Part shown: piece by piece, positions 50,907 through 59,412 of the stretch | How the letters are laid out: every line of letters begins with the position of its first letter | How positions within the stretch are numbered: position 1 is the first letter of the stretch | Source: CAVSUB01 sp963730995 | GTDB taxonomy: Bacteria > Acidobacteriota > Vicinamibacteria > Vicinamibacterales > 2-12-FULL-66-21 | Length of the DNA: 64,000 nt | NCBI GenBank assembly: GCA_963730995.1 | Contig: CAVSUB010000013.1 | Coordinates: 496,001-560,000, forward strand | Direction of reading: 5' to 3' | Notes under the pieces: generated by a model | What the model was told of the DNA's origin: nothing | Database searches by the model: none | Seen by the model: the letters and a program-made list of their open reading frames with translations, nothing else | Made by a program: the position numbers and the translations under genes

Positions 50907-52241
50907 TCATGGAATCGTCCAGAGGGTCAGCGTCGACACATCCTTCACGAACAGCCGGTTTCCGGAGATGGTGGGCTGCGTCCACGTTTCGCTGTCCGCC
51001 ACCTTGTAGCGACGCAGCGCCTCGAATGCGGTCGTCCCGACTCGTCCGACAACCAGCTCGCCGTCATCTTCGAGGCTGAAGACGATCTTGCCGGCTTTCA
51101 CCACGGCCGCCTGGCCGGCCTGACGCGGTTCGGAGGTCCACACGCTCTTTCCGGTTTTTACGTCGACGGCGAAGTACTGTCCGCTGTTGCGCGTGGACAG
51201 CCCGAACAAGGTATCGCCGACCAGGACCGGATTGCTGAGGCGATAGGGTTGATCGGCGTTCGTCCAGGCGTCTTCAGTGGTCCACTTGCCGTCGCGTCTC
51301 GTGAGGCTCACTGCGGTCATCGGTCCGCCATTCGAGACGATCACGGTCTGACCGGCCAGAATCGGCGTGGCCGAGTTCGTGAAATTGGCGCTGACGAAGG
51401 GCCGTTCCCACAACAGCGCGCCGGTCTCGACGTCGAGGCCGACGAGCTTCGCCTGCGTCAGGGCGATGAGCTGCCGGGTGCCGCCGAGATCCGCCACGAT
51501 GGGCGAGCCGTAGGCCGGTCCATCGCCATCCCAGCTCCACTTCGTCGCTCCCGTGTTGACGTCGAACGCCGTAATGGCGCCCTTGTTGTGGCCTCCCGGG
51601 TGAAAGATCACCAGCCCGCGATCGACAATCGGCGAGAACGCGTGCGTCGTGAACATCGGCACCAGCTCCGAGCCCGGCTTTCGCCAGAGCGCCTTTCCCG
51701 TCTTTGCGTCGTAGGCGGAGATCACACCGGTCATGCCTATCGCGAACAGCTTCCCATCCGCGTAGGCCGGTGTCGATTTCGGTCCCTGCCCGTGACGCGC
51801 AGCGCCCGTGTTCATCGTGAACGACACGGGAGTCGGGGTCTCCCAGATCGTCTTGCCGGTTGCCGCGTCCAGGGCGCTCATGACCTCGTTGTCGCCTCGC
51901 CGTGAGAACACATACAGCCGGTCGCCGACGACGAGCGGTGTGGCATAGCCGAGCCCGACGTCGGTCCGCCATCGTTGGGTCAGCGTCTCGGGCCAGGCTC
52001 TGGGTTCGGTGAACGCCGACGCCGAGCCGTCCCGGGCTTGTCCCCGCCACTGCGTGTAGTCCGGCGACGGCTCCTGTGCCGCCGTCCACGCGACTAGACC
52101 GAATCCCACAAAAGCTGCGCGAGCGAGCCACGCGAGCGAGCGTGTCGGGGAGTCCGAGGGGCGAAGCCCCTCGGATGAGACTAGTCCGGTGAGAAGCATG
52201 GCGATTGCGAAAGGGAGTCGGGAACGCAATTCGACGAACAT
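50907..52241 (-). CDS. Secreted PQQ-type (outer-membrane BamB-like) beta-propeller protein
   Basis: A 444-residue protein from ATG 52241. Propeller blades repeat the W motif D-x-x-T-G-x-x-x-W (ALDAATGKTIWETP, AYDAKTGKALWRKPG, AFDVNTGATKWSWDG, GLDVETGALLWERP, AVDVKTGKSVWTSEP). Similar proteins are common secreted PQQ-like proteins of unknown ligand. The N-terminal region is odd: hydrophobic FAIAMLLTGLV, then SEGLRPSDSPTRSLAWLA, then a second hydrophobic run AAFVGFGLVAWTAAQE. The middle part is encoded by a dispersed repeat (see the repeat at 52110-52176). It lies 16 bp after the amidohydrolase gene, same strand. Confidence 0.8.
   Translation of the reverse strand: MFVELRSRLPFAIAMLLTGLVSSEGLRPSDSPTRSLAWLARAAFVGFGLVAWTAAQEPSPDYTQWRGQARDGSASAFTEPRAWPETLTQRWRTDVGLGYATPLVVGDRLYVFSRRGDNEVMSALDAATGKTIWETPTPVSFTMNTGAARHGQGPKSTPAYADGKLFAIGMTGVISAYDAKTGKALWRKPGSELVPMFTTHAFSPIVDRGLVIFHPGGHNKGAITAFDVNTGATKWSWDGDGPAYGSPIVADLGGTRQLIALTQAKLVGLDVETGALLWERPFVSANFTNSATPILAGQTVIVSNGGPMTAVSLTRRDGKWTTEDAWTNADQPYRLSNPVLVGDTLFGLSTRNSGQYFAVDVKTGKSVWTSEPRQAGQAAVVKAGKIVFSLEDDGELVVGRVGTTAFEALRRYKVADSETWTQPTISGNRLFVKDVSTLTLWTIP
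52110..52176. repeat. Dispersed repeat copy inside the signal-peptide region of the PQQ-type gene
   Basis: Plus strand: GCGAGCGAGCCACGCGAGCG, then AGCGTGTCGGGGAG, then TCCGAGGGGCGAAGCCCCTCGGA. The last 23 bases differ by one base from the end of the element at 50740-50906, and GAGCCACGCGAGCG and GCGTGT also occur in the array at 38438-38836. It is in frame and open, encoding SEGLRPSDSPTRSLAWLARAA-like residues. Confidence 0.75.
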
Positions 52242-52257
52242 AAGACTGCACCCTCCG

Positions 52258-53598
52258 TCAGCGTGCGCGCGCCGCGAGCTGCCGTTCGATTGACGGCCGC
52301 AGCGATGGAATGTGCCGCAGCGCGTTCTGGTAATAGATCTTCCGCAACACTGCATCGGGCAAGCCGATTCCCGATATGTTCCAGCGGCCGTGACCAGGCG
52401 ACCCACCGGGCGTGCGAAGCTGCGCCGGGTGGTAGAAATACTCGTCGTAGGTTTCGAGATACCGCCAGTGCGGGCGCCAGAATTCGTCGGCTCCGCGGTT
52501 CGGCGACCCGTCGGATCCCATCAGAACCCGGTCCTGATACTTGATCAGGAACGCGCGCCACAGCCGCGGCGCGCGGCCGAGATCCTGCAGCGTGGCCGAG
52601 ATCTCGACGTCGGCGTTCGGATACGTGTCGAGAAACGCGGCGAGCTTCTGCGGGTCGTAATACAGCATCGCCAGATGGGCGTTCACGAAGCGTGTCTTCG
52701 GATGCTTCCGGTGCATGTTCTCGCGCGCCTTCTCGATCACGTCGTGCTTCGGGCCATCGCGATAGAGGTTTTCGGATGTGTCTCCCGGCCGCCGCCACAG
52801 GCCCGCCTCATAGCGCTCGTTCTTCGGTCCAATGGGATAGAAACGGCCGATCGAGTCGCTGGTGTGGATCATGACCGGCCTGTCGTACTTCGCGGCCATC
52901 GACCAGATCGGATCGAGTCGTGGATCGTCGCACTGGATGAAGCTGCCGTCGGAATTCCTGATGCTCTGTCCCAACGACTTGAAGACCTTCATACCGAGCG
53001 CGCCGGCCTTGAAGCCGCGCTCCATCTCGGCAGCGAATTTCTCGGACCATCCAGGCTCATTGATGCCGTCGGGATCGAAGGTCAGGAAGGTCGCCACCCG
53101 GTCGCGGTACGGCTCGCCCGCCTTCAACGCCGCGTCGAGCGTCGATCCCGTGCCGCCGTTCAGATTGACGATCGCCCCCATGCCGATCGAGTCCATCAAT
53201 GTGATGAGGCCCTGGTACGCCGCTGCTGTCGTCAACTGCGGCGCGTGGACGTGGAAGTCGATCGCCGGGAACTTCGCGCGAGTGATATTCGTGCGCGGCA
53301 GCCGCAGCAGTGTCGGCGGCATCGGAGGCACGTCTGGTCCGCTGGTCACCCATCCCGGCGGCGGCGTGACGGATTCCATCGTCGGGAGCGGTGGAATCCA
53401 CACCTCACCTTCCTTGACCGTCGCGGGCGGCTTCGGCTCCAGCGGAGGCTCGGCACTCGGCGCCGTCCCCGCCCAGCCCTGAACGGCGCTTGCCTGTTGC
53501 GGCGTCTGCGACTCGTCGGTGTGCACAGACGTTGCGGCGACCGCCGCCATCGTGACGATGGCTGTGACAAGGACCTGTGACGAGCGATACATGGTCAT
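52258..53598 (-). CDS. Secreted amidohydrolase-superfamily (amidohydrolase 2) protein
   Basis: A 446-residue protein with a signal peptide (VLVTAIVTMAAVAATSVHTDE) and a Pro-rich linker. The TIM-barrel metal motifs are visible: AIDFHVHAP (first strand H-x-H), PVMIHTSDS, FVNAHLAML and VLMGSDGSP (last Asp). Substrate unknown. Relatives act on aromatic carboxylates or lactones, or are of unknown role. ATG 53598. It probably forms a two-gene unit with the PQQ-type gene downstream. Confidence 0.8.
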   Translation of the reverse strand: MTMYRSSQVLVTAIVTMAAVAATSVHTDESQTPQQASAVQGWAGTAPSAEPPLEPKPPATVKEGEVWIPPLPTMESVTPPPGWVTSGPDVPPMPPTLLRLPRTNITRAKFPAIDFHVHAPQLTTAAAYQGLITLMDSIGMGAIVNLNGGTGSTLDAALKAGEPYRDRVATFLTFDPDGINEPGWSEKFAAEMERGFKAGALGMKVFKSLGQSIRNSDGSFIQCDDPRLDPIWSMAAKYDRPVMIHTSDSIGRFYPIGPKNERYEAGLWRRPGDTSENLYRDGPKHDVIEKARENMHRKHPKTRFVNAHLAMLYYDPQKLAAFLDTYPNADVEISATLQDLGRAPRLWRAFLIKYQDRVLMGSDGSPNRGADEFWRPHWRYLETYDEYFYHPAQLRTPGGSPGHGRWNISGIGLPDAVLRKIYYQNALRHIPSLRPSIERQLAARAR

Positions 53599-53662
53599 AA
53601 GCTCCTCTTGCCGATCAAGTTGAGCAACCCGTTGACGATCGCCGCTTCCGCGCAGAGAAGGT

Positions 53663-56461
53663 TCAGCGGGCCGTCCAGTTCAAGACGACAGTCATCCCGG
53701 CCGATGGATCTGCGGACGGAGCGTCGAGCTTGCTCATCAGAAAGCGGCCGTCCGACGCGACGTCGTACGGAAAATTGGTCGCGGGCAGACGCACTTCGAA
53801 AAGCCTGACGGGTAGGCCGACGCTAAACGCCGGCGTCCTCGTGACCGGAACGGCCATGAGACGCCTATCAGGCGAAATGTAGTACAGCTCCGTCCCATCC
53901 CGTCGCCAGCGAGGCTTGTCGCCTCCGTTCGTGGAGACTCGAATCCTGACGGAGCCCACGGCTGGTACGCTGCCGGACGCAAAGTCGCGCACGTACACCT
54001 CGCGGGTCCCCGTTTCATCGGAGCTATACGCAATCCATTTTCCGTCCGGCGAAAAGATCGCGGGCCACTCGTCCGCGTCGGTGACGATGAGGGGAATCGC
54101 CTGGCGCTGTTCGGTCGAGAGCACGTAGAGATCGGCTCGCCGGGTCGGATGGAGTTCATTGAAGATGAGAAAGCGGCCATCGGGCGACCAGTCGTTCGGC
54201 AGCTTGGGGTTCGGAGACCGATAGAGCGGCTCCGGCGCGTCGATGGCGGACGGCCGGGTCAGAAAAATGGTCTCCGCCGAGACGAACGCCACGTCACCAT
54301 TCGAAGATGTCGCCGGCGTCCAGTTCCGCGCCGGAGTGTTCACCAACGTGACGACTCCGCGAACCGGATCCGCAGTCCAGATGTGGCGCGTGTGCCGGTC
54401 CGCGTCGATACTGTCGAATGCGATCTGCTTGCCGTCTGGCGAGATACTGATGTTGGAACCGTAGGATGGTGATCCGAGCTGCCCCAATTCCGTACCGCTA
54501 CGATCGAACCACACCAGTCGTGATCGATCTGCCGATGTCGCCGAGCTGAACGCCACTGTGCCCGTCAATGACGCTGAGAATGCCGCAGGCGGGTCCAGCG
54601 TCGGCACATCCTCCGCTACAACGGCGGCCTCTCCGCTCCCCGTCGCCGTTGTCGGATCGAACAGCCGGGCGGTGAGGACGCCTTCTCGCAACGCGAGTAG
54701 ATGTCCATTTTTCGCGCCAACACCTGGCGCGTAACCGCCCAAGACGAACGCTCCGTCGATGAGACGTCTCGAGGGCCGCGGTTCGTGAAGTCGTATGTCG
54801 CCAAGGTACAAACCCGGCTGCGGATCACGGCCGAACCAGGTATACAGGACGTGCCCGCCATCGGGGAGAAAGGCCGGATATCCGTAATCGCCAGCCGGCG
54901 TCACTCGAAGCGGGGCGCCTCCCGAGTCCGGAATGCGCCACAGGCCGTTGCTCGAGATGGCATAGACGATGACCCCGTCGGCGTTCCACGTGCCGCCGCG
55001 AAAAACGCGGCTACCGATCGATGTCGGACCGCAGCGATCACAGAGGGCCACAGGACGGCCGCCGGCCACAGGAATCTTGCTCAAGGTCATCCCGGTCGCG
55101 AACCCGACGAAGCGGCTGTCGGGGGACCAGAACAGCGGACTGAACGCATCCTCCGTCCCGGGGAGTGGACGCGCGTTCCCCGAGTCGAGCGAATGCACCC
55201 AGATGCGCACGCGACCGTCGGCACTTCTCGCGGTGAATGCCACGTGACGTCCGTCGGGAGACAGCGCCGGCCCGCTGGCGAATGTTGTCTGCGGAGGCGC
55301 CAGGATGTGGAACGTCAGTGGGAGCGGCGGCTCCAGACGTCGGGCGGCACGACGCTCAATCGCGAACAGCACGCCGAACAACACCGCCAGACCGATGCTC
55401 ACCCACGCCGCCGCGCGAAACAGCCGCTCTGTCAGCAACACCGCTGGCTGCGGCGTTTCTGCTCGCGATCTCTGAATCCGAATACGCGCTTCGCCGATAT
55501 CTCTGAGCCGAGTCCGTGCGTCGCGGTCGAGACATCGTGCCAGGAGATCACGAATGGCGACCGGCGTCTCACGCGGGAGCCGCCGCAGGTCGATCGTCGC
55601 CGTCTTGACATTGGCTAACGTCTCGGCAGTCGTTTCGCCCTCGAACAGCGGCCGACCTGTCAACAACTCCCACACCACGACGCCGAACGCCCAGATGTCG
55701 GTCCGCTTGTCGACGGATTTTCCCGAAGCCTGCTCGGGACTCATGTACGCCGCCGTGCCCATGATGGCGCCGCCGCGAGTGGCGGCCTCAGGTGCGGAGG
55801 CTTCCTCCGGTGTCTCGGGACCGGCCCTCCACGACTCGAGTTCGACGGCCGCCAGGCCGAAGTCGAGCACCTTCACCGTGCCGTCTGGCGTCGCCATGAT
55901 ATTGGTCGGCTTCAGGTCGCGGTGCACGATGCCTTTCTCGTGCGCCGCTTCGAGCGCGGCGGCGATCTGACCCGCGTAGTCGAGCGCCGTTTCGATCTGC
56001 GACGGTCCCTTCAACGTCTCGCCCTGAACGAGCTCCATGACGAGCGCGCCCTGCTCGACACCGTAGATGTGCGCGATGTTGGGATGATTCAACGACGCGA
56101 GCGTGCGAGCTTCGCGCTGCAGCCGTGCGATCCGCTCCGGATCAGCAGCGAGCGACCGGGGTAACACTTTGAGCGCCACGTCTCGCCCCAGGACCGTGTC
56201 GCGAGCGCGGTACACCTCGCCCATGCCGCCAATCCCGAGGACGGATTGAATCTCGTATGGACCGAGTCGTGATGGCACCCTGAGCGCGTGCGTTTCGAGG
56301 AATCGGTCGGCGGCGGTCTCGAAGGCGAGCAGACCTTCGACCTCACGACGCATGCTCTCGTCTTCGCCGCACTCGATCGCGAGGAGTGCTGCGCGCGACT
56401 CGGGAGCGCAATCCAACGCGGCCTGACAGATACGCTCGATCGCTGATTCGCGCTCAGTCAC
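53663..56461 (-). CDS. Ser/Thr protein kinase with C-terminal TolB/WD40-like propeller
   Basis: A 932-residue protein from GTG 56461, eight bases inside the sigma gene. The kinase domain spans about residues 68-330: GIGGMGEVYRARD loop, ALKVL with Lys98, IVHRDLKPTNIM with Asp182, VLDFGLA with Asp200, and AYMSPEQASGKSVDKRTDIWAFGVVVWELLTG. All catalytic residues are present. A membrane span lies near 365-385 (AAWVSIGLAVLFGVLFAIE). The C-terminal 540 residues carry PD40/TolB-like repeats (LSPDGRHVAFTARS, SPDSRFVGFA, SPDGKQIAFDS, SPDGRFLIFNE, SPDGKWIAYSS). This layout is typical of acidobacterial kinases. Likely an envelope sensor paired with the sigma factor upstream. Confidence 0.9.
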   Translation of the reverse strand: MTERESAIERICQAALDCAPESRAALLAIECGEDESMRREVEGLLAFETAADRFLETHALRVPSRLGPYEIQSVLGIGGMGEVYRARDTVLGRDVALKVLPRSLAADPERIARLQREARTLASLNHPNIAHIYGVEQGALVMELVQGETLKGPSQIETALDYAGQIAAALEAAHEKGIVHRDLKPTNIMATPDGTVKVLDFGLAAVELESWRAGPETPEEASAPEAATRGGAIMGTAAYMSPEQASGKSVDKRTDIWAFGVVVWELLTGRPLFEGETTAETLANVKTATIDLRRLPRETPVAIRDLLARCLDRDARTRLRDIGEARIRIQRSRAETPQPAVLLTERLFRAAAWVSIGLAVLFGVLFAIERRAARRLEPPLPLTFHILAPPQTTFASGPALSPDGRHVAFTARSADGRVRIWVHSLDSGNARPLPGTEDAFSPLFWSPDSRFVGFATGMTLSKIPVAGGRPVALCDRCGPTSIGSRVFRGGTWNADGVIVYAISSNGLWRIPDSGGAPLRVTPAGDYGYPAFLPDGGHVLYTWFGRDPQPGLYLGDIRLHEPRPSRRLIDGAFVLGGYAPGVGAKNGHLLALREGVLTARLFDPTTATGSGEAAVVAEDVPTLDPPAAFSASLTGTVAFSSATSADRSRLVWFDRSGTELGQLGSPSYGSNISISPDGKQIAFDSIDADRHTRHIWTADPVRGVVTLVNTPARNWTPATSSNGDVAFVSAETIFLTRPSAIDAPEPLYRSPNPKLPNDWSPDGRFLIFNELHPTRRADLYVLSTEQRQAIPLIVTDADEWPAIFSPDGKWIAYSSDETGTREVYVRDFASGSVPAVGSVRIRVSTNGGDKPRWRRDGTELYYISPDRRLMAVPVTRTPAFSVGLPVRLFEVRLPATNFPYDVASDGRFLMSKLDAPSADPSAGMTVVLNWTAR

Positions 56462-57035
56462 TGGCCGTTCCTTCTCCCGCCAGATCCCGCAGCAGCCACA
56501 ACTTGGCAAACCGCCAGTCTCGCTTCACCGTGTCGACGGAGATGTGCAGTGCCGCGGCCGTTTCCTCGAGACTGAGCCCCGTAAAGAAACGCAGCTCGAT
56601 GACCTGCGCCTTGCGCGGGTGAACGTTCTCGAGCCGCCTGAGCGCTTCGTCCAGTTCGACGAGGTGACGCTCGGGCGACAGCGCTACCTCCATCGCCAGC
56701 TCCAACGAGACTTTGGGCGTTCCTCCGCCTCTCTTGTCGTTGTCGCGGGCACGCGCGTGATCGACGAGAACCCGCCTCATCGTACGCGCCGCCATCGCGA
56801 AGAAGTGGGCACGATCCTGCCACTGGATGCGCTTGAGGTCGATCAGGCGCAGGTACGCCTCGTTGACCAGCGCCGTTGGCTGCAGAGTGTGGCCCCTGCG
56901 CTCGCGACGCAAGTAATTCCCGGCCAGTTGGCGCAGCTCGTGACTCACCAGAGGCAGGAGCCGGTCGAAGGCTGCGCGCTCCCCATTGCCCCACGCGAGC
57001 AGCAGATCGGTCGGGGTTTCAGCCCGGTCGTTCAC
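56454..57035 (-). CDS. ECF-type sigma factor paired with the Ser/Thr kinase
   Basis: A 193-residue sigma factor of the acidobacterial/planctomycete ECF kind. AFDRLLPLVSHELRQLAGNYLRRERRGHTLQPTALVNEAYLRL and WQDRAHFFAMAARTMRRVLVDHARAR are its region 2 hallmarks. HPRKAQVIELRFFTGLSLEETAAALHISVDTVKRDWRFAKLWL is region 4. Such sigma factors are often next to Ser/Thr kinases rather than anti-sigma genes, and control by phosphorylation has been proposed. The kinase start overlaps its last codons. ATG or alternate start at 57035. Confidence 0.9.
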   Translation of the reverse strand: MNDRAETPTDLLLAWGNGERAAFDRLLPLVSHELRQLAGNYLRRERRGHTLQPTALVNEAYLRLIDLKRIQWQDRAHFFAMAARTMRRVLVDHARARDNDKRGGGTPKVSLELAMEVALSPERHLVELDEALRRLENVHPRKAQVIELRFFTGLSLEETAAALHISVDTVKRDWRFAKLWLLRDLAGEGTASD

Positions 57036-57116
57036 CAGCCAAGTTTACGGCGTAACTGCCATGGATGCCCTTTTTCGGACGTGCCCTCCGCCTTAAGAAC
57101 TGAGAGGAGCACACTG

Positions 57117-57887
57117 ATGTCGAGAGTCGCGGTTTCTGTGAGGCCGCTGCGGGGTTCGTCCGCGGCGCACCAGGCATCCCGACGACGTATTTTCCTGCCG
57201 GCCGCCATCGTCGGCACCGTCCTGGCCGTCGTCGGATTCTGGCAAACGTACGGTGGTCCGCTGATCGCCGGCACGGTTCACGAGCCAACGATCATCCACA
57301 TCCATGCGGCGGTAATGGTTACCTGGCTCGTTCTGTTCATGGCGCAGGTCTGGTTCGCCGCCTCCGGGCGGGTTCGTCTCCACATCCGGCTCGGACCGTG
57401 GGTGATGGGCTTTGGTATCGTCCTGGTGGCCGTGGCCCTGCTGGCGATCTCCGAGGGGTTCGCCGCCAGGCTTGCGGCGGGCGATGTGTTCAGAGCGCAG
57501 CGTTGGCTGTTTGGCACGCTCCGCGATGTCGTCTTCTTCGTGCCGTTCCTGGTCGCCGGGTGGGTCTATCGACGGAGGCCCGAGATTCACAAGCGGGTGA
57601 TGCTCGTCGCAACCACGATCCTCGTCCTGCCGGCAGTCAGTCGGATGACCTTTCTGGGGTTCCCCGTGGCGCTGTGGAAGTTCATGCTGGTCTGGCCGCT
57701 GCCCGTTTATCTCGCGATGGTTCACGATTTCCGCGCCAGACGCATGGTGCATCCGGTGTATGTGATAGGAATCGCCGCGATGTTGACGATGCGACTCGTA
57801 CTGCCGCTGAGCACGTCGGGTGCCTGGCAAGCCGTGGCCGCTCACGTCACAGCGTTCTATCAAACACCGGCAGGCCAGGCCCGATGA
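57117..57887 (+). CDS. Multi-span membrane protein of unknown function
   Basis: A 256-residue protein with about seven predicted membrane helices (FLPAAIVGTVLAVVGFW, IIHIHAAVMVTWLVLFMAQVWF, WVMGFGIVLVAVALLAISEGF, VVFFVPFLVAGWVYRR, VMLVATTILVLPAVSRM, LVWPLPVYLAMVHDF, VYVIGIAAMLTMRLVLPL). The spaced His residues in HIHAAVM, R-LHIRLG and EIHKRVML recall small heme- or metal-binding membrane proteins, but the family was not identified. ATG 57117 has GAGAGGAGC upstream. Divergent from the sigma-kinase pair. Confidence 0.65.
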   Translation: MSRVAVSVRPLRGSSAAHQASRRRIFLPAAIVGTVLAVVGFWQTYGGPLIAGTVHEPTIIHIHAAVMVTWLVLFMAQVWFAASGRVRLHIRLGPWVMGFGIVLVAVALLAISEGFAARLAAGDVFRAQRWLFGTLRDVVFFVPFLVAGWVYRRRPEIHKRVMLVATTILVLPAVSRMTFLGFPVALWKFMLVWPLPVYLAMVHDFRARRMVHPVYVIGIAAMLTMRLVLPLSTSGAWQAVAAHVTAFYQTPAGQAR

Positions 57888-58036
57888 CGGAGTCCCATTC
57901 CCGGAGCCAGCCGGCCGATCTTGGCGAGAAGGCGATTCTCCAAGCTGAGGATCTCGACGGCATCCTCACACGGGCGAAGAAGCACTGGAGCTTCGCGACT
58001 CACGAGGAAGGTCCGTTCTCTGCAGATCGTCGATGA
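57884..58036 (+). CDS. Small 50-residue protein of unknown function
   Basis: ATG 57884 overlaps the membrane-protein stop by four bases (ATGA), which favours real translation by coupling. The product reads ADLGEKAILQAEDLDGIL and ends soon after KKHWSFATHEEG. It is hydrophilic, with no signal. The EKAILQAEDL segment faintly recalls the start of PyrR-type regulators, so it may be a truncated gene instead. No firm function. Confidence 0.3.
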   Translation: MTESHSRSQPADLGEKAILQAEDLDGILTRAKKHWSFATHEEGPFSADRR

Positions 58037-58120
58037 CGAAGTGGCCTGCGACGCATCGGAGAACCTTCACCATGTCCACGTTCGCACGACAGCACACGGC
58101 GGTGACCGTCGCGCCAAGCG

Positions 58121-59356
58121 TCAGTACCCTTTCGTCGTGACCCAGAAGCTCTCTTCCCACGAGCCGCCGGGCGGAATGCTCTGCAAGTCCTTGTAGACGC
58201 CTTTGTGCGCCAGGTTCAGGGCGTTGGTGATGGCCACCATTGGCTCGAATGCGATGAAACCTCTCGTGGTGGGCGCGGGTCCGCCATCGGGCGAGGGCAC
58301 CGCCGGAGGCGCGACCTTCACGCCCTGGGCAGGATCAACGGGGAACGGGCCGGATGTTGCGGGTGCCGGACCGGCGGGTCGGCCGCCGCCAGCCGGCGGG
58401 CCTCCCTGGCCCTGACCGCCGCGTCCCGCGCCGCCGCCTCGCCCGCCGCCACCACCACCGAGCGGTGTCGACCACATCAGCACGGTCTTGTATTTCGGAC
58501 CGAGGATCGTGTGCAGTTCCTTCCCGTTGTACATAAGCTTCATCGTCGCGCGGCCGTTCGCGTCTCGCACGAGATCTGTAAAGACATCGTCGATCAGCGC
58601 GTATTTCCCGAGCTGAATCGCCGTCCGGTCAGCGCCAAAGAAATTCTCGATCGGCTGCGTCTCGCCCGTTGGGAGCCGTTGCGGGATTTCAATCCAGTGC
58701 GTTTTGGCGTCTGCCGACACGCTCCAGTCATTGCGGTTGCCGTCGGGCAGCTCGAAGATCGGGTGATAGCCGATCACAACCGGCATTGGCTCGTTGCTCA
58801 GGTTGTCGAGCCGGGTGCGCACTTCAAGCGTTCCGTCGGCCAGCCTGTACGTCATCGTGATCGTGTGCGCGAACGGGAACTGCTTCATGAACTGCGAGTT
58901 CTTGTAGAAATCCAGCTTGCAGGTCACCCACGCGCTCCCTCCGTCGGCCTTGAATTCGACCAGCTCCCACGTCTTGGTGCCGTTGACGAAACCCGTTCCC
59001 GGGATTGGCCCCCGCACGTTACCGATCTCGAGGTCGAAGTTGTACTTCTTGCCGTTCGCGTAGAAGGCTGTCTCATCGAGTCGGTTGGCGAAGGGCGCGA
59101 GGAGCGGCATTCCGTTCAGACCCGGCCTGGCCTGAAAGTCGGCGAGGGTCGCTGACGGGCGCACCAGATCTTTGCCCTTGACCTGAATGCGCCACGCATT
59201 GCTCATGCTCCAGACAACTGACACGTTCATCTGCGCGGTTGTGTCCGCCAGTTCGACGACGTCGCCGTCCTGTCTTGCGGTGTAACGCTGTGCGGCCGCC
59301 GGAGTGGCCAAGATCGAGGCGACGGTAACGGCAAGCAGAAATCGCAGCAGCTTCAT
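58121..59356 (-). CDS. Secreted aldose 1-epimerase-like protein with Gly/Pro-rich insert
   Basis: A 411-residue protein with signal peptide (FLLAVTVASILATPAAAQ). The galactose-mutarotase-like fold is shown by GMPLLAPFANRLDE near residue 80, FPFAHTITMTYRLADGTLEVRTRLDN, and PVVIGYHPIFELPDG with the conserved His. An insert of about 75 residues, mostly Gly, Pro, Ala and Arg (GGGGGGRGGGAGRGGQGQGG), splits the last strands before FIAFEPMVAITNALNLAH, which holds the terminal Glu region. The role is likely interconversion or binding of sugar anomers outside the cytoplasm. ATG 59356. Confidence 0.78.
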   Translation of the reverse strand: MKLLRFLLAVTVASILATPAAAQRYTARQDGDVVELADTTAQMNVSVVWSMSNAWRIQVKGKDLVRPSATLADFQARPGLNGMPLLAPFANRLDETAFYANGKKYNFDLEIGNVRGPIPGTGFVNGTKTWELVEFKADGGSAWVTCKLDFYKNSQFMKQFPFAHTITMTYRLADGTLEVRTRLDNLSNEPMPVVIGYHPIFELPDGNRNDWSVSADAKTHWIEIPQRLPTGETQPIENFFGADRTAIQLGKYALIDDVFTDLVRDANGRATMKLMYNGKELHTILGPKYKTVLMWSTPLGGGGGGRGGGAGRGGQGQGGPPAGGGRPAGPAPATSGPFPVDPAQGVKVAPPAVPSPDGGPAPTTRGFIAFEPMVAITNALNLAHKGVYKDLQSIPPGGSWEESFWVTTKGY

Positions 59357-59412
59357 GAGGACCCTCTACGGAAGAGTGCAGGATGCATGAGGCCAGGCGC
59401 CTCGCGCTCGCT

